Positions 33,554 to 40,580 of a DNA stretch of 48,197 bases are shown here, piece by piece. Below the pieces are notes generated by a model, which was not told the origin of the DNA, made no database searches, and saw only the letters and a program-made list of their open reading frames with translations. The translations under genes and the position numbers were made by a program. The stretch's first letter is position 1, and each line of letters opens with the position of its first letter. The DNA comes from Candidatus Rifleibacteriota bacterium. Lineage in GTDB: Bacteria; Riflebacteria; Ozemobacteria; Ozemobacterales; Ozemobacteraceae. The DNA is taken from positions 1 through 48,197 of the forward strand of contig JAKQKW010000057.1 in NCBI GenBank assembly GCA_029560455.1, read 5' to 3'.

Positions 33554-35425
33554 ATGCTCAGAAAAGTTTTTGTTTTCCCCTTTTTCCTGTTTTCCTGTCT
33601 CTCTGTTCCCTGTTTTGCTGATCAGGCAAAATCGGCAGGCGGCAGTGCCAGTCAGACTTTTGATCTTGGCACAGTCGAAGTCAGCGCTCCGGCCTGGAAT
33701 TATCCCGAAGAGATCACCGGCAGGCCCGACGGCGAAACCTGGTTTGAGAACCTGTCGGCCACCGGTCGCACCACAATTGTTGATGCGCTCGATGGTCAGA
33801 TGGGTCTGCATCTGCGCAGCAGTGGTGGCAGCGGTTCGGTGGCGGCCGTCAGTGCTGGCGGGCTGTCTGGCAACAAGATTCTTGTGGTCAAAGATGGCAT
33901 GCCGGTCAATGACCCTTTTACCGGCACTCCTGATATTGGCGATTTTTCGACCCTGCAGTTCGATAAGGCCGAATTCTGGGAAGGAAACCGCGCGACCATC
34001 TGGGGCAGCAACAGTATCGGCGGCACGCTGCGGCTTAGCAGCCGTTTCCCCGATCATGGCCGACTGCGTCTCTGGACAGACGGCCATGGCGGCCATGGAG
34101 AATCGGTAGAAACACGCCTGGAAACTGGCTCTGCCAAAATCGGGCTAAGGGTCGGGCAGTTCGCAACCCCTGGCATTTCTGCAGCAGAACAGGCAACCGG
34201 CAATGGTGAACGCGATGGCTTCAATTCTGATTCTGGCTATCTGGCTGTCGAGACAGAATTAGGCAAAAATCTGCAGTTGCAGTTGAGCGGCGCTTACAAC
34301 GAAAGCCTGACAGACCTCGACGGTTTTGATTTTGTGACGACTCTGCCTGTCGACAATCTTTTTTTCAGGCAGAAAAAGATCAGCTCACAGATCAATGCTG
34401 CGGTGATAAAAGCAGAAGGTAATGGTGAGTTTAAACTTACGCATGTTGCCGCTCATAACGGCTTTTCCGGCATCGACGAAAGTAACCCGTTCAATGAATA
34501 CGGTTTCGAGACAGCGAGGCAGAGACAGGCGATCAGTCGAAGTTTTGCCGGCAAACATGGAAACTGTCTTTTAGAGCTGGCGAGAACCGAAACGCATGCG
34601 GTCAATACCGGCATTCTTTCGCTGCGGGAAACTGACAGGGCCGGAATTATTGCCTGGGATGGCGGGATTGGCGATAGAGGCTCTTTAAATGCCGTCTTTC
34701 GCCACGATGACCCGCAGAACCATTCTGCAGTCAATACCGGCAATCTGGAATTCGGCTACCGCTTTGCCGCTTTTGACATTTCTGCGGCCTGGGGCAGGGC
34801 ATTCAGAATGCCGGCTCTCAACGAGCGCTATTACCCTGCCTACGGAGACCCGCAATTGGGCGCTGAATTTTCAACTTCGACGGCGGTCAACCTTTCGCGC
34901 CTGATTAAAGGCTTCGGCAGAATCGCCGCCGGGGTCACCAGATTCAGGGTTGCCGACCTGATTGGAACCACTTCAACCACTGATCCTGCTTATACCTGGG
35001 GAATCAAGGCCGCGAATCTTGACCGGGCCGAAATCATGTCACACCAGATGGTTCTTTCTGACTGTAAATTGGCAGGGTGCGATCTATATGGCAACTTTTC
35101 GTGGCTGGACAAGGCCATTCTTGAAAAAAGCGGCAAACAGGCCCCTGGCATCGCTGACAGACAGGCCAGCGTCATGCTGGAACGAAAATACGGCAATGCC
35201 AGATATGCTCTTCAGGGGCGCTGGTGGGGTGAAACCTGGGAAAACGCCGAAAACACGAAGTCTGCGCCGGCAAGTCACGATCTCTCGATGTTCATACGGC
35301 AGACTTTTAAAGAATGCAGTCTTGAAGTCGGGCTGCTTAACCTTACCGACACACAGAGACAGCGGGTTCTTGGCTACACCCGACCCGGCCGTCGCCTGAC
35401 CCTCGCTTTCGAAGCCTATTTCTGA
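33554..35425 (+). CDS. btuB: TonB-dependent receptor, probable vitamin B12 (BtuB-like) importer
   Basis: A 623-residue outer-membrane receptor. The signal peptide ends near FADQ (residue 23). A TonB-box-like LGTVEVSAP lies at 38-46. The plug domain spans about 60-165 (RTTIVDALDGQMGLHLRSSG, NKILVVKDGMPVNDPFTG, EGNRATIWGSNSIGGTLRL). The rest is a 22-strand-type barrel ending RRLTLAFEAYF, with the terminal Phe needed for barrel insertion. The length is close to BtuB (about 600). The cobalamin riboswitch directly upstream supports corrinoid as the substrate. The ribosome site is GAGGTGG, 9-12 bases away. An out-of-frame ATG at 33547 lies closer to it and opens a 24-codon frame that overlaps this start. 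No ABC transporter follows in the window. Confidence 0.88.
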   Translation: MLRKVFVFPFFLFSCLSVPCFADQAKSAGGSASQTFDLGTVEVSAPAWNYPEEITGRPDGETWFENLSATGRTTIVDALDGQMGLHLRSSGGSGSVAAVSAGGLSGNKILVVKDGMPVNDPFTGTPDIGDFSTLQFDKAEFWEGNRATIWGSNSIGGTLRLSSRFPDHGRLRLWTDGHGGHGESVETRLETGSAKIGLRVGQFATPGISAAEQATGNGERDGFNSDSGYLAVETELGKNLQLQLSGAYNESLTDLDGFDFVTTLPVDNLFFRQKKISSQINAAVIKAEGNGEFKLTHVAAHNGFSGIDESNPFNEYGFETARQRQAISRSFAGKHGNCLLELARTETHAVNTGILSLRETDRAGIIAWDGGIGDRGSLNAVFRHDDPQNHSAVNTGNLEFGYRFAAFDISAAWGRAFRMPALNERYYPAYGDPQLGAEFSTSTAVNLSRLIKGFGRIAAGVTRFRVADLIGTTSTTDPAYTWGIKAANLDRAEIMSHQMVLSDCKLAGCDLYGNFSWLDKAILEKSGKQAPGIADRQASVMLERKYGNARYALQGRWWGETWENAENTKSAPASHDLSMFIRQTFKECSLEVGLLNLTDTQRQRVLGYTRPGRRLTLAFEAYF

Positions 35426-35472
35426 GTTTTTTTATGTGGATTCAGCTGCCGGCTGATTTATTCGGCCGGCGA

Positions 35473-35501
35473 CTGAAATGGCCGCGATAATCTGTTATAA
35501 T
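35473..35501 (+). promoter_or_regulatory. Extended -10 promoter of the ligase-carrier-reductase fusion gene
   Basis: CTGAAA at 35473-35478 and TATAAT at 35496-35501 are spaced by 17 bases, and a TG pair placed for an extended -10 (TGTTATAAT) is present. Transcription would start near 35508, downstream of the in-frame ATG at 35478. This rules out that start and supports 35535. Confidence 0.65.
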
Positions 35502-35534
35502 TTTCCTCAGATTAATCCAACTGAGGAGCAACTG

Positions 35535-38500
35535 ATGTTTGGTGATACCCTTAAAATCACTCTGAACCCCGAATTTGCCTCAAAAGATGCCATTATTTCA
35601 GACGATGCCAGGGGCAAATGCGAAAAACTGACTTATCAGCAGCTTGCCGACGAGGTTAAACACATTGCCGGCATGATCAGAGAAGCCGGTATCGGCCATG
35701 GGGAACGGATAATGCTGGTCAGCGAGAACCACCTGTTCTGGCTGCCGATTTTTCTGGGTATTGCCAATGCCGGAGCTATTGCGGTTCCGGTCGACGGTAA
35801 TTGTGCCGTAGAGCGTTTTCATGCGATAGTCGAAGATTGCCGGCCCGCGGCAATCTTTATTTCGCGTCGCTTCGAAAATCGGTATGCCGAATTCATGCTG
35901 TCGGGCTGTGAAGTTCTTGCAACCGTTGACCGTTACTTCGATCTTTTTGCCTTCGGCAGCGTTTCGACGGTGATCTGCGATGAGGCTGACATTAAAGCCG
36001 GCGATATTGCAGGCATAATCTACACCTCTGGTACAACCGGCAAGCCAAAGGGCATCATGCTGAGTCACCGGGCTCTGGTTGAGTCGGTGCGGCTGGGGCT
36101 GAAAATTTCCGGTTATCACCCTGAAGACAAAATACTGGCGCTGCTGCCCTTTACTCACGTTTTTGCTCTGGTTGATTCCGGGCTGGTGATGCTCGACTGC
36201 CACTCGACCATGGTGGTCTGCAACAGTTTCAACCCCGCCGAGATAATGCAGTTGCTCATGAAGCACCGCATTACTTACCTTCTTGCCGTGCCCAGATTGT
36301 CAGAACTTCTTGCCATGGGGCTGATGCAGGCGCCTGAACTTAAGCTCACAGGTCTGACAATGATTATAGGTGGCGCTGCGCCGCGTCCACAGGTAATGCA
36401 GCTTCTTATTTCGCGTGGCATCAGAACTTTTCAGGGGTTTGGCATGACCGAGACCGCTGCCGGGGTGCTTATCGGCCTGAACTGCCCGATTGAATCGGTC
36501 GGTCGCCCTCAGGAAGGCGTCAAAGTTAAAATAGACCAGCCGGTAAACGGCGTGGGTGAACTGCTGATTTCGACCCCGACGATTTTTTCAGGAGTTTACG
36601 GCAAGCCCGAACTCGACGCCGAGATGTTTGTCGATGACTACTTCAAAACTGGTGACCTGGCGCAGATTGACGCTGAAGGCAATGTTCACATCAGAGGCCG
36701 TGCTAAAGAGGTAATTATATCTGGTTCGGGGCTGAATGTTTACCCTGACGAGCTTGAGTTGCGACTTGGCACGTTGCCTTATGCCGAAGAATACGTCATT
36801 TTCGGCTATTGCGCAGAAGGACTTGAAGTGCCGGCCCTTGCGTTGCTCAGCCGCAACGAATTTTTCAAGGATAAAAGTGTCGGCAAGGTACGTGACTTTG
36901 TCGAAGAAGATATTCGTCAGCGCACTGCCAGCTGGCCTGAGGCCGAAAAACTGCGCCGCATTTTTATCGTCGACAAACCGCTGCCACGCTCAGCCAGCGC
37001 TAAAATCAAACGTTTCGAAGTTGCCGCAATGCTGAATCCTGAAGCGGCGGCAAACCAACAGGTCGGTCACCCCGAAGGGCAACATCAGGAACCACACGAT
37101 GAGAGGCTTTTTGATCTTTTCTGTCGCGAAGTGGCCGCTTTTCTCAATGTGGAAAATGAAAAGATCGGTGCTGCCACTCGGCTCGATGCTTTTATGCAAC
37201 TCGACTCGCTCGGAATAATTGCATTGCTTATCAAACTTGAGCACCGGTTTGAGGTTTCTTTCCGTGAGCTGATCGGTACTCCTGTGGAGACCTTCTCGGA
37301 AATATTCGCCTATCTGGCCCGCCGTGCTGATGTGAAGAAAATTTTTGCTTCGGCATCGCCCGAAAAGGTTCAGAAAAGCCTGCCGCCGATGCTTGATTTT
37401 TCGAAGTCAGCGATTGAAGAGCGTCAGCGGTTTGTTCGAGAATTGACCGGTAAAGCTGACTTCAGGTTACCGGTGCCCGATAAACCCGAAGATTTTTCGG
37501 GCAATATCGAAGGTTTTGCCGGCTTTGCCCAGATACCGGTTGGTGTTTGCGGCCCGCTGAAGGTACTTGGTAAATATGCGCAGGGCGAATTCTATCTGCC
37601 GCTTGCCACAACCGAAGGGGCGCTGGTTTCTTCTGTCGCCAGAGGTTGCCAGATTATCACCATGTCTGGCGGGGCAGAGGTAAGACTCGTCAGCGATAGC
37701 GTTGTCAGAACGCCGGTTTTTGTTTTCGCCTCGTTGAGCGAGCTGGATAGATTCTCTGGCTGGGTCGACAGCAACTTTAAAGAAATAAAAAAAGCCGCCG
37801 AAAGTACTACCAGCCACGGAAAATTGAAAGAGATCGAGCTTTTTCCGATTGGCTGCCAGCTGATTCTGCGCTTCAGCTATTCGACCGGTGATGCCTCTGG
37901 GCAGAATATGACCACCATTGCGACCCGCTGTGCCGTAGACTATATTCTCAAAAATTATGATGGTCGCATCGAAGACTGGTTCCTTGAATCCAATCTTTCG
38001 GGCGACAAGAAAATCAACAGCATCAACTTTACCGGTAACCGCGGCAAGAAGATTGTTGCTGCCTGTCTTATTCCGGCTGCGCTGGTTAAGCAGATTCTGC
38101 ACACTACACCTGAGCGCATGTGCCGATTGGCAGATCTTTCGATGGTAACATCGATTCAGGCACATGCCTTCGGGGTGCAGGCGCATTACGCCAACACTCT
38201 CGCTGCCGTCTATATTGCTGCCGGCCAGGATCCTGCCTGTGTTGCCGAATCTGCCGCCGGCATCACCTATCTGCAGATGGTCGATGGCGACCTGCAGATC
38301 AGCGTAACCCTGCCCGGAATCATGGTCGGTACAGTTGGTGGTGGCACCAGACTTCCGACCCAGAAAAGCTGTCTTGAGCTCATGCAATGTGCCGGGCCAG
38401 GTAATGCCCAGAAGTTTGCCGAAATTCTTGCGGTCGGGGTTCTAGCCGGCGAAATTTCGATCATCGGGGCCATGGCCGCAGACGAATTTACCGACGCACA

Positions 38501-38549
38501 CGCCCGCTACGGTAGGGCCGGTGGTCTAAAGCCAGGAGTCAAAGCCTGA
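35535..38549 (+). CDS. Three-domain fusion: AMP-forming acyl ligase, acyl carrier, HMG-CoA reductase
   Basis: A 1004-residue cytoplasmic protein. Residues about 1-500 are an AMP-forming ligase: YTSGTTGKPKG at 163-173, GFGMTETAAG at 301-310, KTGD at 371-374, and the catalytic K490 (SASAKIKR). Residues about 522-598 are an acyl carrier domain with the phosphopantetheine site D557-S558-L559. Residues about 615-1004 are a class I-type HMG-CoA reductase: QIPVGVCGPL at 666-675, E694 (ATTEG), D786 with GQNM (DASGQNM), K825 (GDKK), D899 (GQD) and H989 (DAHARYGR), the full catalytic set. GAGGAG lies six bases before the ATG. The order activate-load-reduce mirrors carboxylic acid reductases but with an HMG-CoA reductase fold. 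Simple mevalonate synthesis is the alternative. The formyltransferase-fold gene follows after one base. Confidence 0.92.
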   Translation: MFGDTLKITLNPEFASKDAIISDDARGKCEKLTYQQLADEVKHIAGMIREAGIGHGERIMLVSENHLFWLPIFLGIANAGAIAVPVDGNCAVERFHAIVEDCRPAAIFISRRFENRYAEFMLSGCEVLATVDRYFDLFAFGSVSTVICDEADIKAGDIAGIIYTSGTTGKPKGIMLSHRALVESVRLGLKISGYHPEDKILALLPFTHVFALVDSGLVMLDCHSTMVVCNSFNPAEIMQLLMKHRITYLLAVPRLSELLAMGLMQAPELKLTGLTMIIGGAAPRPQVMQLLISRGIRTFQGFGMTETAAGVLIGLNCPIESVGRPQEGVKVKIDQPVNGVGELLISTPTIFSGVYGKPELDAEMFVDDYFKTGDLAQIDAEGNVHIRGRAKEVIISGSGLNVYPDELELRLGTLPYAEEYVIFGYCAEGLEVPALALLSRNEFFKDKSVGKVRDFVEEDIRQRTASWPEAEKLRRIFIVDKPLPRSASAKIKRFEVAAMLNPEAAANQQVGHPEGQHQEPHDERLFDLFCREVAAFLNVENEKIGAATRLDAFMQLDSLGIIALLIKLEHRFEVSFRELIGTPVETFSEIFAYLARRADVKKIFASASPEKVQKSLPPMLDFSKSAIEERQRFVRELTGKADFRLPVPDKPEDFSGNIEGFAGFAQIPVGVCGPLKVLGKYAQGEFYLPLATTEGALVSSVARGCQIITMSGGAEVRLVSDSVVRTPVFVFASLSELDRFSGWVDSNFKEIKKAAESTTSHGKLKEIELFPIGCQLILRFSYSTGDASGQNMTTIATRCAVDYILKNYDGRIEDWFLESNLSGDKKINSINFTGNRGKKIVAACLIPAALVKQILHTTPERMCRLADLSMVTSIQAHAFGVQAHYANTLAAVYIAAGQDPACVAESAAGITYLQMVDGDLQISVTLPGIMVGTVGGGTRLPTQKSCLELMQCAGPGNAQKFAEILAVGVLAGEISIIGAMAADEFTDAHARYGRAGGLKPGVKA

Positions 38550-38550
38550 T

Positions 38551-39309
38551 ATGAAGACTATTTTTGTTACTTCTGACGTAACTTACGTAAAAGACAATTA
38601 TTTGTCGCTTATTGACCACGTTACCAGCCAGAAAGAACTGCCGGCCGGCATCGAACCTGCGGCAGTGATCATGATAAAGGTACCCGAAAAGCTGCTGCTG
38701 AAAAATATTTTAGGTCTGCTTGCCATTGGTGCCCCCGGCTTCAGCTTTACGCTTATGCACAATCTGGTTCAGTCGCGCCTTAACGACCCGCGTATAAAGC
38801 TGCTGAGCGAACGCGGCATCAGACTGTTCAGCTGCAAAACCGTGAACAGTCAGGCTGCCCTTCAGTTTATCGGCGGTCTGCAGCCTGATCTGATGGTGAA
38901 TATGCGCACCCGCAATATTTATAAAAAGCCGGTTCTCGATCTGCCAAAAATTGGCTGTATCAATATTCATCACGGGTTGTTGCCAGATAATCGAGGTACA
39001 ATGTGCGACCTCTGGGCCTGGATAGAAGGGCGGCCAGTAGGTTTTTCGATTCACTGGATGAACGAAAAGATCGATGACGGTGCAATTATTGAGCGCTGCG
39101 AAGTAGATACTCAGGGTGTGCGCTCATACATCGAAATTCCCTTCAGGTCGAGTCAGCTCGAAGCCCCATGTCTTCTGAATTGCCTCGAAAGAATCAGAAG
39201 GCATGGCCGTGACATAGGCATGGCGAACGTGACGGCAAAAGAAAACTATACCCGCACGCCTTCGCCGGCAAAAATTGCCGAAATCCGTCGTCGCGGCCTG
39301 CGTCTCTGA
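38551..39309 (+). CDS. Formyltransferase-fold protein (methionyl-tRNA formyltransferase-like core)
   Basis: A 252-residue protein with the core of the formyl-transferase family. CINIHHGLLPDNRG (residues 136-149) holds N138 and H140, and IDDGAII holds D175. These are the catalytic Asn-His-Asp set that uses 10-formyl-tetrahydrofolate. GFSIHWMNEKIDDG is also typical. The C-terminal RNA-binding domain of Fmt is absent, so it is not the tRNA enzyme; sugar-amine and other small-molecule formyltransferases have this size. The N-terminal part (KVPEKLLLKNILGLL) is less conserved. It begins one base after the reductase fusion stop, so the two are translated together. The substrate is unknown, perhaps an amine produced or carried in the same pathway. 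Confidence 0.8.
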   Translation: MKTIFVTSDVTYVKDNYLSLIDHVTSQKELPAGIEPAAVIMIKVPEKLLLKNILGLLAIGAPGFSFTLMHNLVQSRLNDPRIKLLSERGIRLFSCKTVNSQAALQFIGGLQPDLMVNMRTRNIYKKPVLDLPKIGCINIHHGLLPDNRGTMCDLWAWIEGRPVGFSIHWMNEKIDDGAIIERCEVDTQGVRSYIEIPFRSSQLEAPCLLNCLERIRRHGRDIGMANVTAKENYTRTPSPAKIAEIRRRGLRL

Positions 39310-39363
39310 AACGCTTGATACTACGCTTATAGTTCATTGTCACATTTGAGTTGCAGGGTTCTT

Positions 39364-39449
39364 CGTCATTCCCGTGTTTATACCCCGGAGGGATACAGGC
39401 GGGAATCTCGTCGTTTAGAGCCTGGATCCCTGCCTGCGCAGGGATGACG
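39364..39449. repeat. REP/MITE-like imperfect palindromic intergenic repeat
   Basis: The element opens with CGTCATTCCC (39364-39373) and closes with GGGATGACG (39441-39449), which are inverted copies with one extra base. Inside are GGCGGGAATCT and the nested palindrome CCCTGCCTGCGCAGGG (39428-39443). The CGTCATTCCCG ... GGGATGACG pattern is a familiar dispersed palindrome in many bacterial genomes. It is the only such copy I saw in the window. The rest of the 39310-39604 gap shows nothing clear apart from the ribosome site at its end. Confidence 0.7.
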
Positions 39450-39604
39450 TGGTGGTTTGTCTGTTTGGGCTGGTTAATAGCCTGGGAAACATTTTATTGT
39501 CTGCTGATTTGCTGCATGGTAACCTGATTCTGATCATAAGTAGAAGAAGAGCTGCGGACAATTACAATGCTGGCAATGCGCCGGCCGATATCTGCGGAGG
39601 TAGT

Positions 39605-40525
39605 ATGGCTTTTTTTTCCCGCTGGTGGCAATTTTTAAAAGAGCGGCACCAACCTTTCGGCATAACTCTTATGGTCAGCGCTTTTTTCGCTGCCAGCGCT
39701 TTCATGGCTTATCAACCAGGGGTGCACGCTCCCCCGTGCTGGAAACGACTTACTGCCGGCTTTATTGTTGTCTGGCTGATTTTTCTGCATATGCGGCTTT
39801 TCGACGAGGTCAAAGATTATCATTTTGACCGGGAACATAACCCTGAAAGACCTCTGGCAAGAGGTCTTATCAGTGTCGACGAATTCTCGGCAATGACGCT
39901 CGTCTGTCTGCTTGCTGAACTGGCCATTTCCGGCATAATGGCATGGCCGATGCTGCCGGCATGCATCATGGTTATCTGGTTTACTCTGATGATGCGCATG
40001 GAATTTTTTATCGGCGACTGGCTACGCCCGCAACTCGAGCTCTACGCAATAACTCACACATTTTCAGCGGCGATGATCAGCCTGCTGATTCATACGGTTG
40101 TCTGTTTTTCCGATGCTGCTCAGGCCGACCGTTCGACTCTGCTGTTCGCTCTTGGCAACTGGTTCGTTTTCAATGTCTTCGAGTTTGGCCGCAAAACCTT
40201 TGGTGCCGAAGAAGAACGCGATGGTGTCGATTCATATTCGGCACGGCTTCGCCCCTGGGGTGCGGTTCTGTTGCTTCTGGTAAATGTTGCTGCGGCTTAT
40301 CTGGCTTTCTATTATGCCGCTGTCAGCAAATTTGCCGCCGTTGCCGATTTGAGACTGCTCGGGCCTGCAGCTGCAGTCACTCTGATCGTGGTAATAGCCG
40401 GGGCACTGTATGCTTTCAGGCCTGACAAGGCTTTTGCAAAATTGTATCGCGGTATGGTTACCCTGTATCTTCTTGCTTATCCGGCCGCAATTGCCACTTC
40501 GATCTATCTGCTCGTTTATCGTTGA
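39605..40525 (+). CDS. UbiA-superfamily prenyltransferase-like membrane enzyme
   Basis: A 306-residue integral membrane protein with about eight to nine hydrophobic segments. The first Asp-rich motif is D67-x3-D71-x3-D75 (FDEVKDYHFDREHNPERPLARG), with the conserved RP and ARG after it. The second is the less canonical EFGRKTF...ERDGVDSYS (E193 to S212). These are the features of the UbiA family, which moves prenyl or related groups onto an acceptor. The frame is open to 39449, but that would begin in the repeat. GGAGG at 39596-39600 sets the ATG at 39605. It stands downstream of the HMG-CoA reductase fusion, which suggests isoprenoid or lipid chemistry. Acceptor unknown. Confidence 0.8.
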   Translation: MAFFSRWWQFLKERHQPFGITLMVSAFFAASAFMAYQPGVHAPPCWKRLTAGFIVVWLIFLHMRLFDEVKDYHFDREHNPERPLARGLISVDEFSAMTLVCLLAELAISGIMAWPMLPACIMVIWFTLMMRMEFFIGDWLRPQLELYAITHTFSAAMISLLIHTVVCFSDAAQADRSTLLFALGNWFVFNVFEFGRKTFGAEEERDGVDSYSARLRPWGAVLLLLVNVAAAYLAFYYAAVSKFAAVADLRLLGPAAAVTLIVVIAGALYAFRPDKAFAKLYRGMVTLYLLAYPAAIATSIYLLVYR

Positions 40526-40580
40526 TAATAAAGATTCTTTTTGATTTGTTCTGAATTATTCGAACACTGTGCGAGGGAAA

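Noticed and set aside
37467..38387. A 306-codon minus-strand frame opposite the HMG-CoA reductase domain
   Set aside because: The plus strand carries a complete catalytic domain with all conserved residues; the minus-strand frame has no motif.
40548..40565. GTTC-N10-GAAC imperfect palindrome ahead of the hybrid histidine kinase gene
   Set aside because: It could be an operator, but it is a single short AT-rich palindrome with mismatches and no known matching regulator in the window.
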